64,000 nt of DNA from Acidobacteriaceae bacterium (GCA_025361625.1 JANYKL010000145.1:1-64000), one strand, 5' to 3'. Numbered from the stretch's first letter, positions 8,606 through 18,022 are shown. A program made the numbers and translations. The notes: generated by a model from the sequence alone, not told the origin.

Positions 8606-9871
8606 TTACTGCCCGGCACGCAGTGGAGAGATGACGAAGCGGCGCGCTGAAAGCTTTTTCTCGTTGCCTTTATCGTTCTGGTACTGCAACGAGAGCACAC
8701 CACCTTCTGAAGTATTCGTAGCACCAGCAAGCTCTGCTGCCAACGCCTGATAGCAACGCGCAATCTCATGGTGATTTTGCGCCGCGACAGGGCTCCCTTT
8801 GTCGATTGCCGGACCAATTACCTGAAAATTGTTCGGAACCTTCCAGAGAACTTTGCAGTTCGTCGCCTTTGCCACGTCCTCGTCATCGAACCCCGGAATT
8901 TTCTTATAGCGGTTGAGTACCAGGCGCAACCGATCCCGTCCCGCTCCATCCTGAAGAAAGCCCTGAATGCGATTGGCGCTCCACAAAGAAACGACATCGG
9001 TTTGAGCGACCAGTAAAACCGCGTTCGAAAGATCGCAAATCATCTGCGTAATCGCATCCATGCGGCCCGAACAGTCGAGAACGACAAAATGATATTGGCT
9101 CACAAGCAGGTCGAAAAGCCGAGCCAATTCAGAAGACGTCGGGACGTTGCTATGCGGATGCTGCGAGCCAGCCAACAGGTGGAGACCGTTTTTGTACGGC
9201 GTCATCAGGCCGTCAAGCAGGGAGCCGTCCATCCGGTGCAAATTTTGCAACGCGTCAACAATGGAGAATTGCGGTCTCAAATTTAAGTGCAACGCCGCAT
9301 GCCCGATCGAGGCAAAGTCGACGAGAACCACGCGTCCATGAGTTTCCTGCAGGGCGACGGCGGTGTTGACAGCGGTCGTTGTGGCTCCCGCCCCGCCTTT
9401 GGCATTTAAGAAAGTAAAAACCCGCGCCTTGCTTGCGCTTCGTTGAGCCCGGCTCAATGTCGCGGAAAAACGTACAAAAGCTTCAACCAGGGCTTCGCGG
9501 CTTGAAGAATAGTCGAGGAACTCGCGGGCTCCCGCTCGCATCGCCCCAACGATATTGGTGGGCTGGTTCAGGTCCCCAACCGCAAAAATTGTGATGCCCG
9601 GAATGCTCCCGTGAATCATTTCAATGCAACGGACCGCTCGCTGGGGGTTCTGATCATCAATTACCACCAAAGCCACTTCCACTCGCTGATCCTGCAGTTG
9701 CCGAAGAACCGCATCACCCGGCCCTACGGGAAATCCAACGTGGCTGAGGACAGTCCGAGCAAGGTTCGTACTCTCGACGCGGCTGTTCAGCACGATAGAT
9801 TTTTCGCGATCTTCGGTTAAGAGAGCGACGGAAATCCCGGGCATATCTCGATTCTCGCGGTTTATAGACAT
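8606..9871 (-). CDS. CpaE/TadZ-like MinD-family ATPase
   Basis: Predicted localisation ATPase of the type that positions Tad/Flp pili or related polar machinery. Residues about 12-135 resemble a receiver domain (VALVVIDDQ around Asp72). From residue 150 comes a MinD/ParA-type P-loop with the deviant Walker A NAKGGAGATTT (156-166), followed by VVLVDFASIGHAALHLNL and FVVLDCSGRMDAIT. The 421-residue length fits CpaE. No other Tad genes (CpaB, CpaC, CpaF, TadB/C) occur in the window, so it is either an orphan or acts on machinery elsewhere. A PilZ gene lies just upstream on the same strand. Confidence 0.82.
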   Translation of the reverse strand: MSINRENRDMPGISVALLTEDREKSIVLNSRVESTNLARTVLSHVGFPVGPGDAVLRQLQDQRVEVALVVIDDQNPQRAVRCIEMIHGSIPGITIFAVGDLNQPTNIVGAMRAGAREFLDYSSSREALVEAFVRFSATLSRAQRSASKARVFTFLNAKGGAGATTTAVNTAVALQETHGRVVLVDFASIGHAALHLNLRPQFSIVDALQNLHRMDGSLLDGLMTPYKNGLHLLAGSQHPHSNVPTSSELARLFDLLVSQYHFVVLDCSGRMDAITQMICDLSNAVLLVAQTDVVSLWSANRIQGFLQDGAGRDRLRLVLNRYKKIPGFDDEDVAKATNCKVLWKVPNNFQVIGPAIDKGSPVAAQNHHEIARCYQALAAELAGATNTSEGGVLSLQYQNDKGNEKKLSARRFVISPLRAGQ

Positions 9872-10049
9872 ACTAGGGACCTAAAACGGACCGGGCCGGT
9901 GACCCTCGTAATACCTGCATCGGGGAGGCTGAGGATGGAGTCGGCATGGTCACCAACGGATTTCAGCCGAACGATCGGCTTTGAATACGATTTCAATCGA
10001 GTATAAATCAAACCGATTGTCCTGAAAAGCATTGCTGCCTTGAAGGTCC

Positions 10050-10451
10050 TTACGAACTGGTCGGCGGCCCAGACTGTTCTCGGGTCGGACGCGGAGCAGT
10101 CACACGCACAAACGGAGATGTCCGCTGGTCCGGTGGCAGATACTGATAGGCATCCAGTTGCACTGCGATTCCGCTTTGGCGCGCCGCGTTTGCGGGCATC
10201 GCACGCACTACCTTCCCTCCACATCGCACCGGCATGTTCTCAGCCAGCGTAATTTGTGACGGCATAGTGAAGGTGAGCTCGACAGTAGCTCCTTCCTTAA
10301 TCTCTGTCTCAGCATAGAGGAAGATGCCTCTTCTGCTTAAATCCTGAGTGAAGCCGGGGACGGTGCACCCATCATGATGAACAGCAACCGGAATATGCAC
10401 TTCGAAACGTTGCGCGCCGCGACGCTCATGGCGGTTAGCATCTGTATTCAT
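10050..10451 (-). CDS. PilZ-domain protein
   Basis: Small single-domain protein (133 residues) of the PilZ family, which often binds cyclic-di-GMP. Both halves of the classic ligand motif are visible: ERRGAQRFEV near residue 9 supplies the RxxxR segment and DLSRRGIFL near residue 39 supplies the [D/N]xSxxG segment. A GAGG ribosome site precedes the ATG. It lies upstream of the CpaE-like ATPase on the same strand, so c-di-GMP control of surface motility or adhesion is plausible but inferred only. Confidence 0.85.
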   Translation of the reverse strand: MNTDANRHERRGAQRFEVHIPVAVHHDGCTVPGFTQDLSRRGIFLYAETEIKEGATVELTFTMPSQITLAENMPVRCGGKVVRAMPANAARQSGIAVQLDAYQYLPPDQRTSPFVRVTAPRPTREQSGPPTSS

Positions 10452-10673
10452 GGCCGTCCTCGCGATCTCTGGAGAGACCTGTGGGAGCTAACTGTATCGC
10501 GGATTCCCATGCAGGGAAAGGGCGAAATTACTGGCGTCTTCACAAATGTCACTGGTACGGCGCACTTAGGATAAGAGAGAAAAGTCTCTGCGCGCCTGAC
10601 AGGTTGCTAGGCTGTGAAAAGTTTTATCCTCATGCCTTCTAAGTGCCGCCGCTCTACAATAGTAAGGAGGCTC

Positions 10674-12023
10674 TTGACCGAAGAACGTAAAGTCGCGCTG
10701 GAAGAACGTCCCTCCGCACCCAAAATTGTGTCGCAATCCCGGTGGGTCACCACCCTGCGAGCACTACGCCACCGCAATTTTCAGCTCTTTTTTAGCGGGC
10801 AGATGATCTCGCTGACCGGCACCTGGATGCAAAGCGTCGCCCAGGCATGGCTCGTGTATAACATGACGAAGTCGCCGTTGCTGCTTGGCACGGTCGGCTT
10901 CGCCAGCCAGATACCTGTATTTTTGCTTTCTCCATTTGGAGGCATTACCGCCGACCGCGTTAACCGCCACCGCCTGCTCATCGGCACCCAGACCTGCTCC
11001 ATGGTTTTGGCGGGTGTTCTCGCCTGGCTCACTCTGAGCGGCCATATTCTTGTTTGGCAAATTTTTCTGCTCGCCGGATTGCTTGGAGTCGTGAACGCGT
11101 TTGATATTCCGGTGCGCCAGTCATTCCTTGTCGATATGGTCGGCAAAGAAGACCTTATGAATGCCATCGCCTTGAATTCGTCCATGTTCAATGGCGCACG
11201 CGTAATTGGGCCAGCGGTTGCCGGGATTCTCGTAGCGAAAATCGGCGAAGGTTGGTGCTTTGCTGCAAACTCGGTCAGCTACATTGCCGTAATAGTCGGC
11301 TTGCTGTTGATGAAGGTGCAGAGCAGGCAACGCAGTATAAAGAGTTCTCCGGTGGAAGACATTGTCGAGGGCTTCCGGTGGGTAAGCAAAACAAAGATTA
11401 TCCGCGCACTGCTGCTGTTGATCGGCTTGGCCAGTCTGGTCGGAACGCCCTACACCGTACTCATGCCTGTCTTCGCCGACAAGATCTTGCATGGCGGGGC
11501 GCGCGGATTAGGTATATTGATGGGCGCAACCGGAGTCGGCGCGCTATTCGGCGCCCTGACCCTCGCCGCCAAGTCCGGAATTAAAGGCCTCGGGCGGTGG
11601 GTGGCCATCACTTGCGCGGGCCTGGGAGTTAGCCTCTTTTGTTTTTCCTTCTCGACCTCATTCTGGCTATCAGCCTTTCTGCTGATGCCGGTCGGTTACT
11701 CCATGATGCTGCAGATGGGTTGCTGCAATACGTTGATTCAGACGATGGTGCCGGATCATTTGCGTGGGCGCGTTATGTCTGTCTATTCGATGATGTATAT
11801 GGGCATGGCTCCCTTCGGAGCATTTTTCGGAGGAGCCATGGCTCACCGCTTCGGCGCGCCCATCACGGTGTCGATCGGAGGCGTAGCGTGCGTGATCGGA
11901 TCGTTCCTGTTCTGGCGTGCATTGCCGGACCTTAGCATCGAGGCCCGCCGCCTCATCGTGGCCCAGGGCTTGTCTGGCGGAGAGCCGCCCCAAGAATTGA
12001 ACGCGCAGCCGGTTGAGGAATAA
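10674..12023 (+). CDS. MFS transporter, EntS/MFS_3-like exporter
   Basis: Inner-membrane major facilitator superfamily transporter resembling the enterobactin exporter group (LRHRNFQLFFSGQMISLTGTWMQSVAQAWL). About 12 hydrophobic segments can be counted, with the MFS loop motif FGGITADRVNRHRLL between segments 2 and 3. The start is uncertain: a TTG at 10674 stands 3 bases after a strong TAAGGAGG site, while the frame stays open to a GTG at 10614 with no ribosome site. The TTG start gives 449 residues. The gene stands alone and the cargo cannot be read from context. Confidence 0.85.
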   Translation: MTEERKVALEERPSAPKIVSQSRWVTTLRALRHRNFQLFFSGQMISLTGTWMQSVAQAWLVYNMTKSPLLLGTVGFASQIPVFLLSPFGGITADRVNRHRLLIGTQTCSMVLAGVLAWLTLSGHILVWQIFLLAGLLGVVNAFDIPVRQSFLVDMVGKEDLMNAIALNSSMFNGARVIGPAVAGILVAKIGEGWCFAANSVSYIAVIVGLLLMKVQSRQRSIKSSPVEDIVEGFRWVSKTKIIRALLLLIGLASLVGTPYTVLMPVFADKILHGGARGLGILMGATGVGALFGALTLAAKSGIKGLGRWVAITCAGLGVSLFCFSFSTSFWLSAFLLMPVGYSMMLQMGCCNTLIQTMVPDHLRGRVMSVYSMMYMGMAPFGAFFGGAMAHRFGAPITVSIGGVACVIGSFLFWRALPDLSIEARRLIVAQGLSGGEPPQELNAQPVEE

Positions 12024-12092
12024 ATCGTATGGCTAAGCTTAAAATACAAACCGGAGATACGGTAGCTAATCCGCGCCGACTCCTTACTTCGG

Positions 12093-12110
12093 AAAAGCTT
12101 CGCAGCTTTT
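12093..12110. terminator. Possible bidirectional terminator between convergent genes
   Basis: AAAAGCT at 12093-12099 and AGCTTTT at 12104-12110 form a 7-bp stem with loop TCGC. It lies 70 bp after the MFS stop and 54 bp before the convergent substrate-binding gene's stop. The T-run is only the end of the stem itself, so the call is weak. Confidence 0.4.
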
Positions 12111-12163
12111 GCCAAACCTCTTAACTGAACCGCGCGAAATGAAGTGCGCTGAGTCGCTCGTTT

Positions 12164-13114
12164 TCATTCGATCAACTTCCGATCCCGCAAGAACTCCCGC
12201 ACCACTTCCGCGGCGTCGCGGTGCTGGCCGTCGACAGCATAATTTAGGCGCCGCATATCATCATCCGAGATCGCTCCCGCCAGCCCTTCCAGCGCCGCCC
12301 TGGCCTCAGGATGCTTTTTCACCATTTCGTCCCTCATCATGGCGACCGCTTCGTAAGGAGGGAAATAGTGATGGTCATCATCCAGCGCTACCAGATCCAG
12401 GGCAGGAATCAGGCCATCGGTGTTGTTGCCGGCGATGAGGTCAACCTGATGTTCTTTCAAAGCTCGGGTGACAAGGCCAAGGCTCATGATGCGTGGCGCT
12501 TCGGCGAATTTTAAGTTGTAGCTTGCGACCAGACCTTTGTAGCCATCCGGGCGCTCCATGAATTCGTATCCAAAGCCGGCCCGCCATTTCGGAGTGAACG
12601 CCGAGGCCTGCGTTACGTTGGTGAGGTGCAGTTTGCGCGCATCGTCTCCCCGGATCACGATCGCGAACGTGTCGTTGAATCCAAGCGGAGGCCCCACCTC
12701 CACTCGAAACTGTGATGCGTACGCTAGTTGTACGCGCTGGAAGACATTTTTTTTGTCACCGCTCGGCTCTTGCTTCAAGACTGCCGTCAGAGCCGTGCCC
12801 GTGTACTCGGGATAGATGTCGATGCGGCCGGCGAGCAACGCTTGTTGACAGATGAATGTTCCGGCAAGATAAAAGCGGCGTTCGACCGGAAGATGAGTGC
12901 GTTGCTCGATGATCTGGGCAAAGAGCTCTCCGAGAATGAGTTGTTCGGTGAAGTCTTTCGAGCCGACGACAATGCGATCGTCGTGTCGGCCGCACGCTAT
13001 GAACGGCAGGATCAGGCCAACGATCAGAGTAACGAGCAGAGTAACGACCACTGCGGATGAAAGCGGTACCCAGCGCAACTGTGCCGAACAAGCGCGCGAA
13101 AAAAGCGGCTTCAA
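12164..13114 (-). CDS. Glycine betaine/choline-type ABC transporter substrate-binding protein (OpuC/OsmX family)
   Basis: Periplasmic or membrane-anchored binding protein for quaternary-ammonium compatible solutes. The N-terminus has a hydrophobic segment ending PFIACGRHDD, either an anchor or a weak lipobox. The mature part opens with VVGSKDFTEQLILGELFAQ, characteristic of the OpuAC/QAT family, and continues with GRIDIYPEYTGTAL. The TTG start overlaps the permease stop by 4 bases (TTGA), implying translational coupling. Third gene of an ATPase-permease-binding protein operon. Exact substrate (betaine, choline or carnitine) is not decidable. Confidence 0.88.
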   Translation of the reverse strand: MKPLFSRACSAQLRWVPLSSAVVVTLLVTLIVGLILPFIACGRHDDRIVVGSKDFTEQLILGELFAQIIEQRTHLPVERRFYLAGTFICQQALLAGRIDIYPEYTGTALTAVLKQEPSGDKKNVFQRVQLAYASQFRVEVGPPLGFNDTFAIVIRGDDARKLHLTNVTQASAFTPKWRAGFGYEFMERPDGYKGLVASYNLKFAEAPRIMSLGLVTRALKEHQVDLIAGNNTDGLIPALDLVALDDDHHYFPPYEAVAMMRDEMVKKHPEARAALEGLAGAISDDDMRRLNYAVDGQHRDAAEVVREFLRDRKLIE

Positions 13115-13767
13115 TGCGGCCCCTGCGTGCTCAAATGCATATTTCCAAGGCGGCGCTCAATTCGTCCCAGCAAAAAATCAGCCAGAAGTGCCAGCAGGGC
13201 CGCTGGAACGGCTCCCGCAAGTATTACCTGGTTATTTACCATCGCCAGCCCGCGAAAGATAAACTCCCCTAACCCTCCAGCGCCGATGGCTGCCGCAATC
13301 GTGGCTAATCCAATCGAGACAACGGTTGCGATGCGCACTCCGGCCACAATCACTCCCGAAGCAAGCGGCAGTTCAACCTGCCAAAGCAACTGGCGATCGG
13401 TCAATCCCATGGCGCGCCCCGCTTCGACAATTGCCGGGTCCACGCCTTGAATGCCGGCGTAGGTGTTGCGAACAAGCGGCAAAAGCCCGTAGAGGGCCAG
13501 CGCGAGAATAGCAAGACGCCCGCCCCGAGCGCCAATCCACGGCACAGGGAGAAGGAAGCCGAACAGGGCAAGGCTCGGAATCGTCTGAATAATGTTTGCC
13601 CCGCCAAGCACGGCCTTGCTCAGCCGCGGCACGCGCGTTATCAAGATGCCAAGCGGAATGCCTACGAGCGAAGCGAGAAGAGTCGCCACCCCGGCCAGCG
13701 TGATGTGCTCGAGTGTAAGGTCGAGCACCTGCTGATGGTTCGCTCTGATGAACTGAAAAAAATTCAA
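13111..13767 (-). CDS. Glycine betaine-type ABC transporter permease
   Basis: Inner-membrane permease with a BPD transport domain. The coupling-loop motif EAGRAMGLTDRQLLWQVELPLA is visible near residue 120, and several hydrophobic segments surround IIQTIPSLALFGFLLPV. The frame stays open for 65 further codons upstream, but that stretch is polar and would overlap the ATPase gene. A TTG at 13767 has GAGG 5 bases upstream and gives a 218-residue protein of normal OpuCB length. Typical OpuC systems have two permease genes; only one is present, so it probably works as a homodimer. Confidence 0.88.
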   Translation of the reverse strand: MNFFQFIRANHQQVLDLTLEHITLAGVATLLASLVGIPLGILITRVPRLSKAVLGGANIIQTIPSLALFGFLLPVPWIGARGGRLAILALALYGLLPLVRNTYAGIQGVDPAIVEAGRAMGLTDRQLLWQVELPLASGVIVAGVRIATVVSIGLATIAAAIGAGGLGEFIFRGLAMVNNQVILAGAVPAALLALLADFLLGRIERRLGNMHLSTQGPH

Positions 13768-13798
13768 CTTAACCTCGTTTCCGGCCTCGCTCGCAGGC

Positions 13799-14584
13799 TC
13801 ATGATCGCTTTGTCTCCGGCAGCGTCGAAAATGCTTCACGGTATGCGCGTACCAGCGGATCTTCGGACCGAGAGAACTCCGTGGCCGGTAGATCGACAAC
13901 CAGTCTTCCGTTTTCCATGAGCGCGATTCGATCTGCGAGCAGCAATGCTTCACGTAGATCATGAGTTACAAAGATGACCGTTTTCCTCATGCGCTGCTGC
14001 AGAGCGCGAAATTCTTTTTGAATCTCCGATCGCGTGATCGGGTCAAGTGCTCCAAATGCCTCGTCTAGTAAGAGAATCGGCGGATCGGCTGCGAGTGCGC
14101 GAGCGACGCCCACGCGCTGGCGCTGTCCCCCCGAAAGTTGATTCGGATAACGGGTCAGCAGATCCTCGTCGAGGCCGACCATGCCCAGTAAGTCGCGAAC
14201 ACGCGAATCAATGCGTGCTTTCTCCCAGTTCTCAATGCGCGGCACGAGGCCAATGTTTCGCTCGACCGTGTAGTGAGGGAACAGGCCGCCGTCCTGAATT
14301 ACATAACCGATGCTCCGCCGCAATCGAATCGGATCCCATTCGGTTGTGCGCTTGCCATTGACGCAAACGTCGCCTGAAGTGGGCAGCAACAACCGGTTGA
14401 TCAGCTTGAGAGTCGTGGTCTTGCCAGAGCCGCTGCGACCAAGCAACACCAGCGTCTCCCCTTCTTTGATCGACAATTGAAGATCATGGAGAAGTTCCCG
14501 CTCATGAATACGAAATGAAGCGTGATCAAATTCGATAGCAGCTTTCGCCGAAGATGCCGGGAGGCTGGAGGAGGAGGCGGTCAT
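13799..14584 (-). CDS. Glycine betaine-type ABC transporter ATP-binding protein
   Basis: Nucleotide-binding subunit of the compatible-solute importer. Walker A is GRSGSGKTTT (residues 49-58), the ABC signature LSGGQRQ starts at 150, and Walker B LLLDEAFGALD covers 171-181. The 261-residue protein stops soon after the ABC core, so the C-terminal CBS pair that senses ionic strength in OpuCA/OpuA is absent. Osmotic control, if any, must act otherwise. First gene of the transporter operon, 57 bp downstream of npdG and possibly read through from the F420 operon. Confidence 0.9.
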   Translation of the reverse strand: MTASSSSLPASSAKAAIEFDHASFRIHERELLHDLQLSIKEGETLVLLGRSGSGKTTTLKLINRLLLPTSGDVCVNGKRTTEWDPIRLRRSIGYVIQDGGLFPHYTVERNIGLVPRIENWEKARIDSRVRDLLGMVGLDEDLLTRYPNQLSGGQRQRVGVARALAADPPILLLDEAFGALDPITRSEIQKEFRALQQRMRKTVIFVTHDLREALLLADRIALMENGRLVVDLPATEFSRSEDPLVRAYREAFSTLPETKRS

Positions 14585-14641
14585 ATCAAAAAGTCAAAAT
14601 ATGGAGAAGGGCTGCCTCGCCCATCCAGAAAATTACTGAAT

Positions 14642-15337
14642 TTACCGCTTAGCCACTTTGTACACACTCTCGGGAAAGCCTGTAATACGAATGCCACCAT
14701 GCCCTTTATGCCGTATGTTGAGCCCGATTAAGAGCGCCGTGATCTGCTCGACGATGCGCGCATTCTCAAGCTTGCCGCCATCAATCGCACGTACACATTT
14801 GATTTTCGACGCGAGCTCCATTGCGACCTGCGTTGCATTAGGATCATCGCTGCAAACGATCACATCGCACTCGACATCCGCATCGCTGTTTAATACGTCG
14901 GCGGAAACGTTTTGAAATGCCGCCACGACAGAAACACCCTTCGGCACCAGTTCCGCTGTCTGTTGGGCCGCGGAACCTTGCCAGACACCGATCGTACGAC
15001 TGGCGCGGCCACCAACGCTTGCAGCCAGCGGAACCGTCGCATCAATCAAAATGCTTGTTGCGCGAATCGCTGGTTTCAAATGCTTCAAGAGCGCCGCCTG
15101 GCCTTCGAAGGGGACAGTGAGGACAAGGAGATCGCTAACTGCGCAGGCAGCCGAGTTTTCCATGCCTGAGACTTGAGCTGATGTCCCGATGCGATTGCAT
15201 ATTGCATCGGCTGTCTCGGTGGCGCGGGTCACATCTCGCGATCCGATAATCACCTGCTCTCCCGCTAGCGCCCAGCGCAGGGCGAGACCGCTGCCAGCGG
15301 GTCCGGTGCCGCCGATCACCGCGATGGCACGGCTCAC
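14642..15337 (-). CDS. npdG: F420H2:NADP+ oxidoreductase (F420-dependent NADP reductase)
   Basis: Moves hydride between NADPH and coenzyme F420, thereby charging the F420 pool. The 231-residue protein has the N-terminal Rossmann loop VIGGTGPAGSGLALRWA followed by IIGSRD, as in the NPDG_F420 family (TIGR01915). The GTG start overlaps the cofH stop by 4 bases (GTGA). As the last gene of the F420 operon it links cofactor synthesis to its reduction. Alternative: a generic NADP-binding reductase, but the motif and context favour F420. Confidence 0.9.
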   Translation of the reverse strand: MSRAIAVIGGTGPAGSGLALRWALAGEQVIIGSRDVTRATETADAICNRIGTSAQVSGMENSAACAVSDLLVLTVPFEGQAALLKHLKPAIRATSILIDATVPLAASVGGRASRTIGVWQGSAAQQTAELVPKGVSVVAAFQNVSADVLNSDADVECDVIVCSDDPNATQVAMELASKIKCVRAIDGGKLENARIVEQITALLIGLNIRHKGHGGIRITGFPESVYKVAKR

Positions 15338-16569
15338 GCAAACTCCGGGAGCGGATTTTCTAGCACATTTTCTGCAGTAGAAAGTTCGGGAGCAAGTTTG
15401 ATTTGCATGCGCGAATATTTGGTATTGCGCTCCGCCGGAATGCGGCCTAACTCAAGAATCAGCGACTGGAAATCTTCGGGGCTCGTATACTGGCCCGCGG
15501 TCGCGCCCGCCTCGCGCGAAATATTTTCTTCCATCAGCGTTCCGCCATAATCATTGGCGCCCGCCTGTAGACAGAGCTGCGATAACTTACGGTTCAGCTT
15601 GACCCATGAAACCTGAATGTTATCGATCGATCCCGCCAGCAAAATTCTTGCTAGCGCGTGAATTTTTAAATGTTCAGAAAGCGTGGGCCCGTTGCGCGCC
15701 AAGCCTTGCTGAAACAAAAGCGTGTTCTGGTGCACGAAACCAAGCGGAACGAACTCGGTGAAACCGTTCGTCTCGTCCTGAATATTTCGAAACAAAGACA
15801 ACTGCCGTACCCAATGGTCGGGCGTCTCCATGTGCCCGTACATTAAGGTTGAAGTTGTGGGAATGCCACAGCCGTGCGCGGTGCGAATCACCTCTTCCCA
15901 CTGAGCAGAAGAAAGCTTGTTGCGAGAAAGGACGTGCCGAACCTCATCGTCGAGGATTTCGGCGGCCGTACCCGGCAAAGTGTCGAGCCCATTGTCGCGG
16001 AGCATCATGAGGTACTCCCGCAACGGCATGCCCGTCAGTTCGACACCGTAAACGATCTCCATGGGAGAGAATGCATGAATATGCATGCCCGGCGTAGCTT
16101 CTTTAACCGCGCGTAAAATGTCGCGATAATAAAACGGAGTGAGGCCGTGCGGCAGACCGCCTTGAATGCAAACTTCCGTAGCGCCGACGTCCCAGGCCTC
16201 TTTGCTCTTGCGCGCCATATCTTCGAGCGAATGAAAATATGAATCGGCCTCACGCGGGCCACGACTGAAGGCGCAGAACTTACATCCGACAAAACAAATG
16301 TTGGTGAAATTAATGTTGCGGTTCACGACATAACTTACGATGTTTCCGACCAGATCGCGCCGCAGAGTGTCGGCAGCAACCAGCAGGCCGAGCAGATCCT
16401 CTCCATCGGTTCTAGCCAAGATGAAGCGCTTTTGGTCGGACAGGCAGGCGCCGTTTTGAGTTTCGAGCACACGCTCCAAAGCGCCTCGAACCGGGGCAGA
16501 AAGTCGCGGAGCGATATCGTTCCAGTTCAAGGAAGGGAACTCTTCAAGTTGTGAAATGAACTCGTCCAT
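15334..16569 (-). CDS. cofH: FO synthase subunit 2 (5-amino-6-(D-ribitylamino)uracil-tyrosine 4-hydroxyphenyl transferase)
   Basis: Radical-SAM enzyme that, with CofG, builds the deazaflavin FO from tyrosine and 5-amino-6-ribitylaminouracil. The cluster-binding motif CFVGCKFC gives Cys92, Cys96 and Cys99. TEVCIQGGLPHGL and HIHAFSPMEI match CofH rather than the menaquinone enzymes MqnC/MqnE. The frame is open to 16731, but the ATG at 16569 follows an AAGGTGAAG ribosome site and sits just past the cofE stop, giving 411 residues. Separate CofG and CofH is the archaeal and cyanobacterial arrangement; actinobacteria fuse them as FbiC. Confidence 0.93.
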   Translation of the reverse strand: MDEFISQLEEFPSLNWNDIAPRLSAPVRGALERVLETQNGACLSDQKRFILARTDGEDLLGLLVAADTLRRDLVGNIVSYVVNRNINFTNICFVGCKFCAFSRGPREADSYFHSLEDMARKSKEAWDVGATEVCIQGGLPHGLTPFYYRDILRAVKEATPGMHIHAFSPMEIVYGVELTGMPLREYLMMLRDNGLDTLPGTAAEILDDEVRHVLSRNKLSSAQWEEVIRTAHGCGIPTTSTLMYGHMETPDHWVRQLSLFRNIQDETNGFTEFVPLGFVHQNTLLFQQGLARNGPTLSEHLKIHALARILLAGSIDNIQVSWVKLNRKLSQLCLQAGANDYGGTLMEENISREAGATAGQYTSPEDFQSLILELGRIPAERNTKYSRMQIKLAPELSTAENVLENPLPEFA

Positions 16570-16598
16570 AACCACTTCACCTTGGTGATTTTGCAATG

Positions 16599-17360
16599 CT
16601 ATCGGAAAAGATCGTTCTCCGCGGGCCTGATCATTTCGCGTGCGGAGCCTTCGCCTCTGCGATATTGGTACCCGCGAATGATACACGCCGGAATGTTCTC
16701 GAGCTTGCCGCATGCCAATCCTGCCGCACAAGCAAGTTCATCGGCGACAGCATCGACGGTTGCGTGCAGGGAATACCCGTGGCGGTCTTTCTGGCCACGA
16801 TAATCGACCAATGGCTGCATGCCTGCGACGCCGATTGCCGTCTCCGTCAAACCTTCGCGCCAGGGACGGCCGAAACTATCGCTAACGATCACGGCGACGT
16901 CGATTGCGGTTTGCTCTCGTATTTCGCGGCGCAATCTGTCGGCTGAGCGATCGGGATCGGTGGGCAGTAACACCGCGTGTGCGCCCCCGTCAACATTAGA
17001 AACGTCCACTCCACTGTTCGCGCAAACAAAACCATGCCGCGTTTCGGTGATGAGCACTCCACGCTCCTGGCGAACGATGCGTTTGCTCTCCCGCATCGCG
17101 AGTTCGCTCACGCGGGCGTCGAGCCCATGCTCGCGAGCCCAGTTTGTTGCTGCGGCCGAAGGTTGAATGTCGTCGAGTAATGCAATAGCTCCCTCGGACT
17201 TTGACACAACCTTATGTTTTATGACCAGGATGTCGCCATTCTCTAATTGCAGATTGATTTCTCGCATGGCGGCCAGCAGTTCCGCGCTCAAAGAATCGCC
17301 GGGACGCACTTCTCCGCTCAGCGGCACACTGATGATTCGAATCTCGCCACGCTTATCCAA
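16599..17360 (-). CDS. cofE: Coenzyme F420-0:L-glutamate ligase
   Basis: GTP-dependent ligase adding glutamates to F420-0. The 253-residue protein starts close to the family motif (VRPGDSLSAELLAA) and has LENGDILVIKHKVVSKSEG, VIVSDSFGRPWREGLTETAIGVAG and a late AGLACGK segment. It corresponds to the CofE domain only. The C-terminal nitroreductase-like half of actinobacterial FbiB, which reduces dehydro-F420-0, is absent. A TTG at 17360 lies 2 bases after the cofC stop; no other start exists nearby. Tail length (mono-, di- or polyglutamate) cannot be predicted. Confidence 0.93.
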   Translation of the reverse strand: MDKRGEIRIISVPLSGEVRPGDSLSAELLAAMREINLQLENGDILVIKHKVVSKSEGAIALLDDIQPSAAATNWAREHGLDARVSELAMRESKRIVRQERGVLITETRHGFVCANSGVDVSNVDGGAHAVLLPTDPDRSADRLRREIREQTAIDVAVIVSDSFGRPWREGLTETAIGVAGMQPLVDYRGQKDRHGYSLHATVDAVADELACAAGLACGKLENIPACIIRGYQYRRGEGSAREMIRPAENDLFR

Positions 17361-17362
17361 GA

Positions 17363-18022
17363 TTATGACGCGCCCGAACTTTGCACCGAAACGCGCTCTT
17401 CCACCTTCCAGCTACGCACTAGCTTCTGCGATTGGCGGTCGCCGTCCGCCTCTGCTAGCGCAAGCAGATCGTCCCGTCGATCGATGTCACGAGCGATCCC
17501 CGGCAACTGCAAGGTGACACAAGGAAGCCCGGTAGCTTTTGCAGCCGCGAGGTGAGGCAAGTAACTATCGTTGCCGAAATGGAGAGAAAATAAATCAGCA
17601 GGAGAGCGCAGTGCTGCGTTGGTGCCGCGTCCCGCGGCGTCAGGAACGAGAACAGATCCGCTGGAAGGCGCGGCTTCTGCGATGGCTTGCAACTCCTCGG
17701 TGCTGGTCAACGGAATATCCGCAGGGATCACCAATGTGTAGATCGCTCCTCGAGTCTTGCTCTCCGACGTCGCCAACGCGATCGCATGGGTCTCGCCCGA
17801 GTTGTTGTCTTCGATCACGCCAAACTTGAAATGAGCAGCGAGTTCGCGGGCGAACGCATCCGTCGTTACCACGCTCACTTCGGGATGATCATTCCACTCC
17901 GCCAAAGTCTGCAAGACATCGTGGCACATGGCGCGCGCCAGTTGGATGCGTTCTTCCATTGTCAGAATTGCAGCAAGCCGTTGTTTGGCGTAAGCGGTTT
18001 CTTTAATGGGCACAAGAATCAT
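17363..18022 (-). CDS. cofC: Phospholactate/phosphoenolpyruvate guanylyltransferase
   Basis: Activates the three-carbon side-chain precursor of F420 with GTP. It is called CofC for 2-phospholactate and FbiD when it prefers phosphoenolpyruvate. The 219-residue protein begins with the nucleotidyltransferase pattern ILVPIKETAYAKQRLAAIL and has YTLVIPADIPLTS and LVPDAAGRGTNAALRSP. Its ATG overlaps the cofD stop by 4 bases. Which of phospholactate, PEP or 3-phosphoglycerate is used cannot be told from the sequence. Confidence 0.92.
   Translation of the reverse strand: MILVPIKETAYAKQRLAAILTMEERIQLARAMCHDVLQTLAEWNDHPEVSVVTTDAFARELAAHFKFGVIEDNNSGETHAIALATSESKTRGAIYTLVIPADIPLTSTEELQAIAEAAPSSGSVLVPDAAGRGTNAALRSPADLFSLHFGNDSYLPHLAAAKATGLPCVTLQLPGIARDIDRRDDLLALAEADGDRQSQKLVRSWKVEERVSVQSSGAS

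Noticed and set aside
16570..16731. 54-codon N-terminal extension of cofH
   Set aside because: It overlaps the end of cofE, is unlike CofH proteins, and a good ribosome site marks the ATG at 16569.
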